Source of the DNA: Leucobacter salsicius M1-8
Lineage (GTDB): Bacteria; Actinomycetota; Actinomycetes; Actinomycetales; Microbacteriaceae
Direction of reading: 5' to 3'
Length of the DNA: 64,000 nt
NCBI RefSeq assembly: GCF_000350525.1
Contig: NZ_AOCN01000022.1
Coordinates: 248,001-312,000, forward strand
Below are positions 9,144 through 18,775 of this stretch, one piece after another. The notes beneath the pieces are model-generated. The model was not told where the DNA came from. It ran no database searches and saw only the letters and a program-made list of their open reading frames with translations. The translations under genes were made by a program, and so were the position numbers. How positions within the stretch are numbered: position 1 is the first letter of the stretch; each line of letters starts with the position of its first letter.

Positions 9144-10121
9144 GTGGCAAATCATGAGAACCCTTTCGGGCAGGTACTGGTAGCGCTCGTCACGCCGTTT
9201 CAGGCTGACGGCGAGGTCGATTGGGCTGCCACCGAGAAGCACATAGAGGAGTGCATCACAAGCGGTGCTGATGGCATCGTCGTCACGGGCACCACGGGTG
9301 AGACCAGCACCCTGACAGACCCCGAGAAGATCAAGCTTGTCGAGGTCGCCAAGTCAGTGTCGGGCGGTCGTGCAAAGATCATCACGGGCGGTGGGTCCAA
9401 CGAGACCGCGCACGCGATCGAGCTGTACAAGGCCAGCGAGAAGGCTGGCGCAGACGGTGTCATGATCGTCACCCCGTATTACAACAAGCCGACCCAGGCG
9501 GGTCTGCTGACGCACTTCCGCATGGTGGCCGACGCCACCGATCTGCCGGTCATTCTGTATGACATTCCCGGCCGCACCGGAGTGCCCATTGCTTACGAGA
9601 CGCTCGTGCGTCTCGCCAAGCACCCCAACGTTCTTGCCGTTAAGGACGCGAAGGGTGATTTCAGCCAGGTGAGCCGTGTGCTCAACCAGACTGACCTGAT
9701 GTATTTCTCGGGCGACGACGCGAACGTGCTGCCGCACCTCGCGATTGGCGCCACCGGACTCATCGGCGTGACCGCGAACATTGCGGCTGCGCCCTACCGC
9801 GCGATCATCGACGCGGTCAACGCAGGCGATCTGCACACCGCGCGCGAGGCTCACCAGAATCTTGAGCCGCTCGTGCGCGCCGTCATGACGCACGTTCCGG
9901 GAACGGTTGCGGCGAAGTACATCCTCCACGGCCTCGGCCGTATTGGCAGCCCGCGCGTGCGGCTGCCCCTCGTCGGCCCGGAAGAGTGGGAGGCCGCCCT
10001 GATCGAGGACGAGCTCGCACTGGTGAAGAACGTTCCGGGCGTCGATCTTTCAAACTTCAGGCCGGACCGCAATGCGGCTGCCGGCGGTGCCCTGCCCCAG
10101 ATTGCAGGCACCACCCGCTAA
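9144..10121 (+). CDS. dapA: 4-hydroxy-tetrahydrodipicolinate synthase
   Basis: 325 residues. Condenses pyruvate with aspartate semialdehyde, the first committed step to diaminopimelate and lysine. The active-site features are intact: GTTGETSTL (hydroxyl/carboxylate loop), ILYDIPGRTG with the catalytic Tyr, and VLAVKDAKGDF with the Schiff-base Lys. The GTG start is supported by the leaderless promoter geometry. It is followed 15 nt later by rnj, a pairing conserved across actinobacteria. Confidence 0.97.
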   Translation: MANHENPFGQVLVALVTPFQADGEVDWAATEKHIEECITSGADGIVVTGTTGETSTLTDPEKIKLVEVAKSVSGGRAKIITGGGSNETAHAIELYKASEKAGADGVMIVTPYYNKPTQAGLLTHFRMVADATDLPVILYDIPGRTGVPIAYETLVRLAKHPNVLAVKDAKGDFSQVSRVLNQTDLMYFSGDDANVLPHLAIGATGLIGVTANIAAAPYRAIIDAVNAGDLHTAREAHQNLEPLVRAVMTHVPGTVAAKYILHGLGRIGSPRVRLPLVGPEEWEAALIEDELALVKNVPGVDLSNFRPDRNAAAGGALPQIAGTTR

Positions 10122-10136
10122 TAAACAGGAGGCCCC

Positions 10137-11813
10137 GTGCCCAACCCCCCTTACGCCCCTCCCGCTCTCGAGAAGGGTGCTCTCCGCATCACCCCGCTGG
10201 GTGGTCTCGGAGAGGTAGGCCGCAATATGACGGTCTACGAAATCAACGGGAAGCTGCTGATCGTCGATTGCGGCGTGCTGTTCCCCGAGGAGCACCAGCC
10301 CGGTGTTGACCTCATCCTGCCCGATATCACGAAGCTCGAGAACCGACTCAGTGACATCGTGGCGGTCGTGCTGACCCACGGCCACGAAGACCACATTGGT
10401 GGCGTGCCCTACCTGCTGAAGATGCGTGAAGACATTCCGCTCGTCGGCTCAAAGCTGACCCTTGCGTTCGTTGAGGCGAAGCTCAAGGAGCACCGGATCC
10501 GCCCGAAGACCCACGTGGTCCGCGAGGACGAGCACGCCAAGTACGGTCCGTTCGACCTCGAGTTCATCGCGGTGAACCACTCGATCCCTGATGCGCTTGC
10601 GGTCGCGATTCGCACCGACGCTGGCCTCGTGATCGGCACCGGCGACTTCAAGATGGATCAGCTGCCGCTCGACGGCCGCATCACGGACCTGCGCGCGTTT
10701 GCCCGCCTCGGTGAAGAGGGCGTTGACCTCTTTATGACCGACTCGACCAACGCCGACGTGCCGGGCTTCACCTCGCCCGAGAAGAACATTGGTCCCGTCA
10801 TTGAGCAGGTCATCTCGAAGACCCGCGGCAAGGTCATCGTCGCGAGCTTCTCGAGCCACGTGCACCGTGTTCAGCAGGTGCTCGACGCCGCATACGCCAA
10901 CGGCCGTCGCGTCGTGCTGCTCGGCCGCTCGATGGTGCGCAACATGAAGATTGCTGCTGACTTGGGTTACCTGACGGTGCCGGAGGGCGTGCTAGTCGAG
11001 CTCAAGAAGAGCGGCGACATCCCCGATCACCGCATCGTGTACATGTCGACCGGTTCGCAGGGCGAGCCCATGGCCGTACTGAGCCGCATGGTCAACCGCG
11101 AGCACCAGATCGAGGTCGGCGAAGACGACACCGTGATCCTGGCCTCGAGCCTGATCCCGGGCAATGAGACCAGCGTCTACCGCATCATCGACGGGCTCAT
11201 CAAGCTCGGTGCAAACGTGGTTCACAAGGGCAACGCCAAGGTGCACGTCTCTGGCCACGCCTCGGCCGGTGAGCTGCTGTACTGCTACAACATCGTGCGC
11301 CCCAAGAACGTCATGCCGATCCACGGCGAGCACCGCATGCTCGTCGCCAACGCGGCGCTCGCGATCGAGACCGGTGTGCCCCAAAACCGCACCGTGATTG
11401 CTGAGAACGGCACGGTCGTCGACCTGATCGACGGCGTTGCTCGCCCCGTGGGCCAGATCGAGATCGACTACATCTACGTCGACGGCAAGAGCGTCGGCCG
11501 CGTCACGGACGACGACCTGCGTGACCGCCGCACCATGGCTGAAGAGGGCTTCATCTCGGTCGTGACCGTCGTCGAGACGACGCTTGGTCAGATTGTTTCG
11601 GGCCCCGAGATTCACGCCCGTGGCGTGGCAGAAGACACGCGCACCTACGATAAGATCAAGCCGCAGATTGCTAAGGCGCTCGAGGATGCCATGAAGGACG
11701 GCATCACCGACCGCCGTGGCCTGCAGCAGGTCGTGCGTCGCACCGTTGGCCGGTGGGTCGGCACTAAGCTGCGCCGCAAGTCGATGATCGTTCCCGTCGT
11801 GGTGGTGGTGTAA
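10137..11813 (+). CDS. rnj: Ribonuclease J
   Basis: 558-residue metallo-beta-lactamase/beta-CASP ribonuclease with 5'-to-3' exo- and endonuclease activity in mRNA turnover and rRNA maturation. The zinc motif THGHEDHIGG lies near residue 80, GTGDFK near 165 and the beta-CASP motifs (FSSHVHR, YMSTGSQGEP, HVSGHAS) follow. The start is GTG with a strong AGGAGG ribosome site at 10127-10132. It is in one unit with dapA; the next gene begins 4 nt after its stop, so the cell-wall cassette may be read from the same mRNA. Confidence 0.97.
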   Translation: MPNPPYAPPALEKGALRITPLGGLGEVGRNMTVYEINGKLLIVDCGVLFPEEHQPGVDLILPDITKLENRLSDIVAVVLTHGHEDHIGGVPYLLKMREDIPLVGSKLTLAFVEAKLKEHRIRPKTHVVREDEHAKYGPFDLEFIAVNHSIPDALAVAIRTDAGLVIGTGDFKMDQLPLDGRITDLRAFARLGEEGVDLFMTDSTNADVPGFTSPEKNIGPVIEQVISKTRGKVIVASFSSHVHRVQQVLDAAYANGRRVVLLGRSMVRNMKIAADLGYLTVPEGVLVELKKSGDIPDHRIVYMSTGSQGEPMAVLSRMVNREHQIEVGEDDTVILASSLIPGNETSVYRIIDGLIKLGANVVHKGNAKVHVSGHASAGELLYCYNIVRPKNVMPIHGEHRMLVANAALAIETGVPQNRTVIAENGTVVDLIDGVARPVGQIEIDYIYVDGKSVGRVTDDDLRDRRTMAEEGFISVVTVVETTLGQIVSGPEIHARGVAEDTRTYDKIKPQIAKALEDAMKDGITDRRGLQQVVRRTVGRWVGTKLRRKSMIVPVVVVV

Positions 11814-11816
11814 CGA

Positions 11817-12950
11817 GTGACCCGGATTCCCGGCATGGCCGGGGGAGCGGGCTCGAGCAATGTTATTGCTCGACCTGCGACCCCGGCCGAGGTCGTCTCA
11901 TGGGACTCGCTTATTGCGAGTAACCCCGGTGGCGGCGAAGTGTGGATGGGGGAGAGCTATCTCACCCTTAAGCGCGACGAGGGGCGATACCTCGTCCGCC
12001 ATCTGATCGTCGATCGAACCGCAAAGCCGTCGATCGCGGTCGGCGTGCTGGCGAAGCGCGTGCCGCTACTCGGAGAGTGGTGGCACCTGCCCGCAGGGCC
12101 TGACGGCGAGGACATCGAGTCCGTGATCGAGGCCGCTGAAGCCGTCGGGCGTCTTGCCCGGAAGCACGATGCGTTCCTCGTGAAGATCGAGCCCCGGCTC
12201 GCGGTCGCCGCGTACCCGGATGCGGCGCGCGAGATCCGGAGCCGCGGTTTCGTGGATACCGTGCGCGTGATTCCGAACCCCTCGACTGTCCTGGTGAAGG
12301 TGTCGACCGACGCCGAGCCCGGCACCGAACAGGCCGACATGGAACTGCTCGCGAGCCTCGGTAAGAAGGCACGTAACGCGATCACTCGCGCCGCCCGCGA
12401 CGGCATCGTCGTGACCCGCGCGGCCGCGACCAACGAGGAGTGCGCCGCGCTCTACCGGCTACTCCAGGAGACCGCCGAGGGGCGGTTCGTGCTGCGCAGC
12501 GAACAGTACTACCGTGAATTTTGGCAGCGGTTTCAGCGCAGCGGCGATGGCCAGGTCTTCCTCGCCCATCGCGACGGTGAGCTCGTTGCCGGTGCTTTCG
12601 CGATGGGGCTCGGTCAGAAGACGACCTACAAGGACGGCGCCTCGGTGCGCGCAAAATCTGGCTATGGCGCGTCTCACGCGCTGCAGTGGGAAGTGCTGCG
12701 CTGGGCCAACGAGCGCGGGGCCACCGTGCACGACCTGTGCGGCGCGCCGCCCGCAGGCCGCGTCGATGACAAGACCCACCCGCTGCACGGAGTGGGTCAG
12801 TTCAAGCGCTCATTCTCGGCCGAGATCACCGACTATCCCGGCGCGTTCGACCTGCCGGTGAAGCCACGCGCCTTCGCGCTGTGGACGAAGCTCGGTGACC
12901 GTGTCATGCGCAGGCTTTCGCTCCTCCGCTGGAAGGATCCTTACTACTAA
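11817..12950 (+). CDS. FemABX-family peptidyltransferase-like protein (first copy)
   Basis: 377 residues with the double GNAT fold pattern of FemABX/lipid II interpeptide bridge enzymes: an acidic entry region, a central LASLGKKARNAITRAARDGIVV segment (shortened here) where Fem proteins have their basic tRNA-facing helix, then AGAFAMGLGQKTTYKDGASV and a C-terminal VGQFKRSF motif. Fem proteins add amino acids from aminoacyl-tRNA to the stem peptide of lipid II. The start is GTG only 4 nt after rnj. Its stop overlaps the murJ start (TAATG), so it is coupled to the flippase. Donor amino acid is unknown. Confidence 0.85.
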   Translation: MTRIPGMAGGAGSSNVIARPATPAEVVSWDSLIASNPGGGEVWMGESYLTLKRDEGRYLVRHLIVDRTAKPSIAVGVLAKRVPLLGEWWHLPAGPDGEDIESVIEAAEAVGRLARKHDAFLVKIEPRLAVAAYPDAAREIRSRGFVDTVRVIPNPSTVLVKVSTDAEPGTEQADMELLASLGKKARNAITRAARDGIVVTRAAATNEECAALYRLLQETAEGRFVLRSEQYYREFWQRFQRSGDGQVFLAHRDGELVAGAFAMGLGQKTTYKDGASVRAKSGYGASHALQWEVLRWANERGATVHDLCGAPPAGRVDDKTHPLHGVGQFKRSFSAEITDYPGAFDLPVKPRAFALWTKLGDRVMRRLSLLRWKDPYY

Positions 12951-14569
12951 TGGCCGCTGGAATCATGCGGGCGAGCGCGCTCATGGCGTCGGGCACGATG
13001 GTGTCACGCGTTCTTGGACTCGCGAAGGCCATGCTGCTCGCGTTTGCCATCGGCTCGGTGGGGTCAGACTCCGCTGACGCGTTCGCGAACGGCAACCTGC
13101 TACCCAATACGCTCTACATGATCCTGTTGGGCGGCATGCTCAACGCAGTGCTCGTGCCGCAGATCGTCAAGGCGGCTCACAGTCGTGACGGCGGAGCCGG
13201 ATACATCAATAAGATCCTCACGCTGATCTCGGTTGGGCTGTTCCTGCTGACCGTCATCGCGATGATCGCGGCGCCCTGGATCGTATGGCTCACGGCCGTC
13301 GAATGGCCGCCCGAGCAGCTCGCCCTGGCAACGGCATTCGCCTACTGGTGCCTGCCGCAGATCGTGTTCTACGGTCTATACACGGTGCTGGGTGAGGTGC
13401 TCAACGCCAAGAGCATCTTTGGGCCTTTCACCTGGGCGCCCGTGCTCAACAACGTGATCGGCATCGCTGGCATCATTGTTTTCATCATCATGTTTGGCTC
13501 CGACCCCACGGGCCACCGCACGGTGCTCGAGTGGGACGCTGTATCGATCGGGGTGCTCGCAGGCACCGCGACGCTCGGCGTCATTGCCCAGGCACTGATC
13601 CTGTTTGTCTTCTGGCGCAAGGCTGGCATTCGCTACCGCCCCGACTTCAAATGGAAGGGCATGGGACTCGGCCAGACCGCACGGATCGCCGGCTGGAGCC
13701 TTGCCACGATCACGGTGATGCAGCTCGGCGGCATTGTGACCAACAACGTTGTCGCGATCGGCTCGGGTGCAGGTCCCTCCACAAGCGCCATGCAGAATGT
13801 TTGGCTCATCTTCATGATGCCGCACTCGGTGATCGCGGTGTCGCTCGCGACGGCCTACTTCACGCGCCTCTCGGAGTGGGGTCAGACCGGCCGCATGGCC
13901 GAGTTCGTCGAGGACTTCTCTGCGTCGACCAGGCAGATCGCGCTCGTCATGCTGTTCGCGGCTGCGGCGATCTTTGCCGCGGCGCCCTTCGTATCGCGCA
14001 TTATCAACTTCGGTGCGACCCAGTTGCAGGTCGACCAGTTCGCGGCGGCGCTGCAAGCGTATGTCTTCAGCCTCGCGGCCTACAGCTTCCTCTTCGTTGT
14101 GCAGCGCGCGTTCTACGCGCTGTCAGATACGCGCACTCCATTTATCTTCACCTCGATCCAGATGGCGATTGTGATCGTGCTGTCGCTGATGCTGCCCTTG
14201 GTCGTGTCAGATGCTCAGATCGGCATAGGTTTCGCGCTCGTCTGGTCGATCGCCACGATTATCCAGGCGCTGCTCGCCACCCTGCTGCTGCGCCGCAAGA
14301 TCGGCTCGATCGACGGGCGCCGGATCATGCACAGCGTCGTCAGGTTCGTGCTCGCGGCAATTCCAGCCGTGCTCCTCGGCCTCGCCACGACCTGGGCGCT
14401 GAACTCAATGGTCGCTGATGTGGACGCGCTACTGTCCGTTCTCTTTGCCGCGATTGTCGCGGCCGTCGTTGGCATCGTCTACGCGCTCGCGCTGCGGTTG
14501 CTGCGCTCACCCGAACTTGCAGAACTCACGGGCTTTGTTGCCCGCAAACTTGGAAGGACCACCTCGTGA
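12950..14569 (+). CDS. murJ: MurJ/MviN-family lipid II flippase
   Basis: 539-residue MVF-type membrane protein with about 14 hydrophobic segments, starting with the family-typical MRASALMASGTMVSRVLG. MurJ moves lipid II across the cytoplasmic membrane. It lacks the long pseudokinase and extracellular C-terminal extensions of the mycobacterial protein. In actinobacteria the principal murJ is usually near trxB and parAB; here it lies between rnj and ftsK, flanked on both sides by FemABX genes with overlapping stop/start codons (TAATG at 12948-12952, GTGA at 14566-14569). This could be the main flippase moved, or a second copy. Confidence 0.88.
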   Translation: MAAGIMRASALMASGTMVSRVLGLAKAMLLAFAIGSVGSDSADAFANGNLLPNTLYMILLGGMLNAVLVPQIVKAAHSRDGGAGYINKILTLISVGLFLLTVIAMIAAPWIVWLTAVEWPPEQLALATAFAYWCLPQIVFYGLYTVLGEVLNAKSIFGPFTWAPVLNNVIGIAGIIVFIIMFGSDPTGHRTVLEWDAVSIGVLAGTATLGVIAQALILFVFWRKAGIRYRPDFKWKGMGLGQTARIAGWSLATITVMQLGGIVTNNVVAIGSGAGPSTSAMQNVWLIFMMPHSVIAVSLATAYFTRLSEWGQTGRMAEFVEDFSASTRQIALVMLFAAAAIFAAAPFVSRIINFGATQLQVDQFAAALQAYVFSLAAYSFLFVVQRAFYALSDTRTPFIFTSIQMAIVIVLSLMLPLVVSDAQIGIGFALVWSIATIIQALLATLLLRRKIGSIDGRRIMHSVVRFVLAAIPAVLLGLATTWALNSMVADVDALLSVLFAAIVAAVVGIVYALALRLLRSPELAELTGFVARKLGRTTS

Positions 14570-15588
14570 CTCTCACAGTAACCCCCTGCACGGATCGCGC
14601 CCACTGGGATGCCACCGTGAAGCGCCTCGGCGGGCACCCGCTGCAGCTGTGGGGTTGGGGCGAACTCAAGAGCGCGCACCGGTGGAGCGCTGAGCGCGTG
14701 CTCGTCACCGACGCCGCGGGTGAGATCGTGGGGGCATGCCAGTTCCTCACGCGCAAGCTGCCCGCGCCGCTGGGCGGCTTCGTGTACGCGCCCCGCGGCC
14801 CGGTCGTGGCTCGGGATGCTGGCGATCCGGATCGCCCCGCCCAGTCACCCGCGCCCGGAGCGGTCGCTGACGCAGTGGCCCAGTACGTGCGCGGCACGCG
14901 CCGCGCGGTCGCCGTATCGATCGAGCCAGACGAGGACGAGGGCATGTTTGCGCTCCCCGCAACTTGGCGCGAGGCCAAGACGCCGGTGCTACCGGCGCGC
15001 ACGCTGATTCTCGACCTACGTAAGGACGAGGACGAGCTGATCGCCAATATGACGAAGAAGCACCGCCAGTACGTGCGCAAGTCCGGCCGCGAGGTGTCGC
15101 TCGAGATTCGCAAGGTCGAGACGCTCGCGCAGCTCGACGAGTGCCTCGAGGTCTACCACGCGACGAGTGAGCGCGCCGATTTCGGGTTGCACGAGGACTC
15201 GTACTACCGCGACGCGTTCACGATGCTCGGCGAAGACAGCCCGGTGTGGGCCGCCTATGTCGAAGGCAAGGTCGTCGCTTTCCTGTTCATGGCAAAGAGT
15301 GACCGCACCGCGTTCGAACTCTACGGTGGCATGGACGAGGTCGGGCAGCGGCTGCGCGCCAACTACGCGCTCAAGTGGCACGTGATTCGCGAGATGAAGC
15401 AGCTGGGCATCACCCGCTACGACTTTGGCGGGCTCATCAACGACGGTGTCACGACCTTTAAGAAGGGCTGGGCGTCACACGAAAACCTGCTCGCGGGTTC
15501 GTGGGATCGCCCCGGCCCCGGCTACACGATTTGGACCGAGGGGCTGCCGCTCGCGAAGCGCGTCGTGCGCTCGCTGCGCCGCCGATAA
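14566..15588 (+). CDS. FemABX-family peptidyltransferase-like protein (second copy)
   Basis: 340 residues and clearly related to the Fem fold: LQLWGWGELK at the N-terminus, then MTKKHRQYVRKSGREVSLEIR (the basic central segment, given short here as KKHRQYVRKSGR), an AAYVEGKVVAFLFM GNAT core and DFGGLINDGVTTFKKGW at the end. It differs considerably from the first FemABX copy, so the two are unlikely to be a recent duplication and may add different residues. GTG start overlaps the murJ stop. An 8-15 residue variable loop (AGDPDRPAQ) carries a copy of the iterated palindrome. Confidence 0.87.
   Translation: MTLTVTPCTDRAHWDATVKRLGGHPLQLWGWGELKSAHRWSAERVLVTDAAGEIVGACQFLTRKLPAPLGGFVYAPRGPVVARDAGDPDRPAQSPAPGAVADAVAQYVRGTRRAVAVSIEPDEDEGMFALPATWREAKTPVLPARTLILDLRKDEDELIANMTKKHRQYVRKSGREVSLEIRKVETLAQLDECLEVYHATSERADFGLHEDSYYRDAFTMLGEDSPVWAAYVEGKVVAFLFMAKSDRTAFELYGGMDEVGQRLRANYALKWHVIREMKQLGITRYDFGGLINDGVTTFKKGWASHENLLAGSWDRPGPGYTIWTEGLPLAKRVVRSLRRR
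14824..14833. repeat. Iterated palindrome GATCCGGATC
   Basis: Exact copy inside the second FemABX gene, read as Asp-Pro-Asp in a loop between the N-terminal strands. Confidence 0.7.
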
Positions 15589-15598
15589 CTCGTTCGCA

Positions 15599-15621
15599 GC
15601 GCAGGGTTTTGCGCGGTTTTT
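15599..15621 (+). terminator. Probable terminator after the FemABX-MurJ cassette
   Basis: Short stem GCGCA (15599-15603) with TGCGC (15610-15614), followed directly by GGTTTTT. Weak stem but a real T-tract; separates the cassette from ftsK. Confidence 0.45.
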
Positions 15622-15689
15622 GCGGGGTGACGGGCTGGGCGGCGCTAGATTGCGTGGTTCCCGGAGCGTCACCTCGCGTATGTGATGAT

Positions 15690-15705
15690 TCGAACGTACC
15701 CTCGA
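15690..15705. promoter_or_regulatory. Candidate LexA (SOS) box at ftsK
   Basis: TCGAACGTACCCTCGA: left half TCGAAC is perfect for the actinobacterial LexA box, right half CCTCGA deviates at two positions from GTTCGA. It overlaps the -10 hexamer of ftsK, where a bound repressor would block transcription. Confidence 0.4.
15697..15702 (+). promoter_or_regulatory. -10 element of leaderless promoter for ftsK
   Basis: TACCCT, 6 nt, then ATG at 15709. The geometry supports 15709 rather than the upstream in-frame ATG codons at 15682 or 15685. Confidence 0.45.
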
Positions 15706-15708
15706 ATC

Positions 15709-18678
15709 ATGGCCAGTAAAACTCCGTCGCGCGCAAAAACGGGCAAGAGCACCACGCGAGCGACTCGCGAGCGCTCACCTCGTAGCACCGCGAAGACGAC
15801 GGTGCTCGCCAAGCCGAGCACCGAGAACGGCTTCGTTCGTGCCTGGCAAGGCCTGGCGCACGTTGTGGGCGGAGCCGCGCGAGTGTTTCGGGCCGAGCCC
15901 CTCGCGCCCGAGGACCGGCGCGACGGGATCCCGCTGTTTCTCGTGCTGCTCTCCATTACGGGTGCGATCATCGAATGGTTCCTCATCGGCAATTCGGTTG
16001 CCGTGCAGCTGGATGCATGGTCGTTCGGTGGCCTGGTTGGGCGGGTCGCATTTGGCTTCCCAATCATCATGGCCGGGTTCGCGCTGTGGCTGTTCAACCA
16101 TCCGTCGAGCGTCAACGACAATCGGCGCATTGCGATTGGTTTGTTCTTGGCCATCATGAGCGTTTCGGGGTTGACGCACATCTTCGGCGGTTTGCCCCAG
16201 CCCACGGAGGGTATGCCGGCGCTCGCGCAGGCGGGCGGCCTGTTGGGGTGGATGGTAGGCACCCCGCTCTACGCGCTCACGATTTGGGTGGCGGTACCGG
16301 TGCTGTCGATCCTGGTGCTGCTGTCGCTGCTCATCGTGACAAAGACGCCCCCGAGTCGAATCGGCGCTCGCCTGAAGGAGGCTTACAGCTTCCTCTTTGG
16401 GGTGGTCGAGCCTGACACGCAGGAGCCCACTCCCAGCAAGCGCGAAAAACGTGAACGCGAGCGTGAGAAGCAGACGCCGCTGTTTGATCTCGAGGATCAC
16501 GCCGACGACGAGGCGGAGAAGCCGCAGCCGGGCGCAATGCCCTGGTGGCGTCGCAACTCGACCGGTCGCGAGGAAGATCCGACGTACGCCGACGATCAGG
16601 ACGCCCTGGACAGTGTGCTCGGTGGCGATGCTGAGCCCGAGGGTGCCTTTGAAAGCGCGTTCGCGACGGCCGATGTCACACCGCCTGGTGCACCGGGCAC
16701 GCCTGGACTCCCGGTCACCGGCGCTGGCGCGGCCGCCACCGCTGCGACCGACGTGTTTCCCACCGATCTCTTTGACTCGCTGAACCATGCGGAGGCCGCC
16801 GTTGCTGCTGCAGAGGCCAGCGGTGCCGCTCGCGCATCGGGGCTCGGCGATGACTCGTGGGACGACTTTGCTGACGCGGTTGATCCGGAGCCCGAAGAAT
16901 CTGAGCCCGCAGCCGATACAACACCGTTCAGCGTGGCACCCGCGCACGATCCCAGCGCGGCGCGCGAGTACAACCTGCCTGACCAGATGACGCTCGCGGC
17001 GGGCGATGCGCCGCTCACACGCACTGACGCGAACGACCAGATCATGGCAGCGATCGCGCGCGTGTTCGAGGAGTTCAAGGTCGATGCGCGGGTATCGGGA
17101 TTCTCGCGCGGACCGACGGTCACGCAGTACGAGGTCGAGCTTGGTCCCGGCGTGAAGGTCGAGAAAGTCACCGCGCTGTCGAAGAACCTGTCGTACGCGG
17201 TCGCTTCAAACGAGGTGCGCATTCTGTCGCCGATTCCGGGCAAGAGTGCGATCGGCATCGAGATTCCGAACAAGGACCGCGAGAACGTGGCCCTCGGCGA
17301 CGTGCTGCGTTCGCACCGTGCTCAGCGCAGCGTGCACCCCATGACCATTGGCGTGGGCAAGGACGTGAAGGGCGGGTTCGTGGTCGCGAACCTCGCCAAG
17401 ATGCCGCACCTGCTGGTCGCTGGCGCGACCGGATCGGGTAAGTCGAGCTTTATTAACTCGATGATCACGAGCATCCTGATGCGGGCGACGCCCGCGCAGG
17501 TGCGCATGGTGCTCGTCGATCCGAAGCGTGTTGAGCTCACCGTGTACCAGGGCGTGCCGCACCTGATCACCCCCATCATCACGAACCCCAAGAAGGCAGC
17601 CGAGGCACTGCAGTGGGTCGTGAAAGAGATGGACATGCGCTACGACGACCTCGCAAGCTTCGGGTATCGGCACATCGACGACTTCAATGACGCCGTGCGA
17701 TCGGGCAGCATTGTGCTCCCCGAGGGCAGCGAGCGCAAGCTCAAGCCTTACCCGTATTTGCTCGTGGTCGTTGACGAGCTCGCCGACCTGATGCTGGTGG
17801 CCCCGCGCGACGTGGAGGATTCGATTCAGCGCATCACCCAGCTCGCGCGCGCCGCGGGTATTCACCTCGTCCTGGCGACGCAGCGTCCCTCGGTAAATGT
17901 CGTGACTGGTGTCATTAAATCGAACGTGCCGAGCCGCTACGCCTTCGCTGTGGCCTCGGGCACTGACTCCCGCGTCATCCTCGACGAGGTGGGCGCCGAG
18001 CGCCTCATCGGCCAGGGTGACGGGTTGCTACTGCTGAACGGGGAATCGAGCCCGGTGCGCGTGCAGGGTGCTTGGGTCGGTGAGGCCGAGATTGCTGCGG
18101 TTGTGTCGCATGTGAAGGCCCAGGCTCAACCCGAGTATCGTGCTGACGTGGCACAGGTCGCCGAGAAGAAGGAGATCGACGCCGATATCGGTGACGATCT
18201 CGAGGTGCTGATCGCCGCGGTCGACCTCGTCGTGAGCTCGCAGTTCGGGTCGACCTCGATGCTGCAGCGTAAGCTGCGCGTCGGCTTCGCGAAGGCCGGG
18301 CGTCTGATGGATCTGATGGAGTCGCGCGAGATTGTGGGGCCCTCTGAAGGGTCCAAGGCGCGCGACGTGCTCGTATCGCCCGAGCAGCTGCCCGAGGTGC
18401 TCGCCCGCATTAAGGGCATGCCGTCGGCTCCCGCTGCGGCTCCTGCAACGCCCCCGGCTGCTGGTTACCAGACAGCTGGAGCTGGGCAGGCGGGTGTGGG
18501 CGCAAATGCCGGTGTTGGTGCTGGCGCGGCTGACGCCGCACCGACCACTGAGTTCACGGCTGTCGAGCCGGATTCCCGATACGACGACCCCGTCGCCGCG
18601 TACCAGTCGAGCCTCCAAGAAGTCGAGGGCGACGAAGATGGCAGCGAAGACGCTTGGCAGCTCACCGGCCGGGACTAA
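15709..18678 (+). CDS. ftsK: DNA translocase FtsK
   Basis: 989 residues from the chosen ATG. FtsK anchors at the septum and pumps DNA to finish chromosome segregation. The N-terminal quarter has four membrane segments (about residues 65-215), followed by a long acidic/Ala-rich linker, then the RecA-like motor with Walker [10 protein letters not shown] near residue 575, Walker [11 protein letters not shown], and the C-terminal gamma winged helix ([20 protein letters not shown]) that reads KOPS sites. An extra low-complexity Ala/Gly tail of roughly 90 residues follows gamma. Two further in-frame ATGs lie 24 and 27 nt upstream; I reject them because no ribosome site precedes them. Confidence 0.95.
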   Translation: MASKTPSRAKTGKSTTRATRERSPRSTAKTTVLAKPSTENGFVRAWQGLAHVVGGAARVFRAEPLAPEDRRDGIPLFLVLLSITGAIIEWFLIGNSVAVQLDAWSFGGLVGRVAFGFPIIMAGFALWLFNHPSSVNDNRRIAIGLFLAIMSVSGLTHIFGGLPQPTEGMPALAQAGGLLGWMVGTPLYALTIWVAVPVLSILVLLSLLIVTKTPPSRIGARLKEAYSFLFGVVEPDTQEPTPSKREKREREREKQTPLFDLEDHADDEAEKPQPGAMPWWRRNSTGREEDPTYADDQDALDSVLGGDAEPEGAFESAFATADVTPPGAPGTPGLPVTGAGAAATAATDVFPTDLFDSLNHAEAAVAAAEASGAARASGLGDDSWDDFADAVDPEPEESEPAADTTPFSVAPAHDPSAAREYNLPDQMTLAAGDAPLTRTDANDQIMAAIARVFEEFKVDARVSGFSRGPTVTQYEVELGPGVKVEKVTALSKNLSYAVASNEVRILSPIPGKSAIGIEIPNKDRENVALGDVLRSHRAQRSVHPMTIGVGKDVKGGFVVANLAKMPHLLVAGATGSGKSSFINSMITSILMRATPAQVRMVLVDPKRVELTVYQGVPHLITPIITNPKKAAEALQWVVKEMDMRYDDLASFGYRHIDDFNDAVRSGSIVLPEGSERKLKPYPYLLVVVDELADLMLVAPRDVEDSIQRITQLARAAGIHLVLATQRPSVNVVTGVIKSNVPSRYAFAVASGTDSRVILDEVGAERLIGQGDGLLLLNGESSPVRVQGAWVGEAEIAAVVSHVKAQAQPEYRADVAQVAEKKEIDADIGDDLEVLIAAVDLVVSSQFGSTSMLQRKLRVGFAKAGRLMDLMESREIVGPSEGSKARDVLVSPEQLPEVLARIKGMPSAPAAAPATPPAAGYQTAGAGQAGVGANAGVGAGAADAAPTTEFTAVEPDSRYDDPVAAYQSSLQEVEGDEDGSEDAWQLTGRD

Positions 18679-18775
18679 CCACGCGGCGGGCCGTGCTGCA
18701 GGCCGTGCGCCTAGGCGTGCTGAGCATCATTAGCGCCAAGATTATCCATGACCGGCAAACTGAAACGAGATCCGA
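18679..18775. other. Spacer between ftsK and pgsA
   Basis: About 100 bp without a gene. It contains the partly repeated words GGGCCGTGCTG and AGGCCGTGCG, but no convincing hairpin terminator or promoter. Confidence 0.3.
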
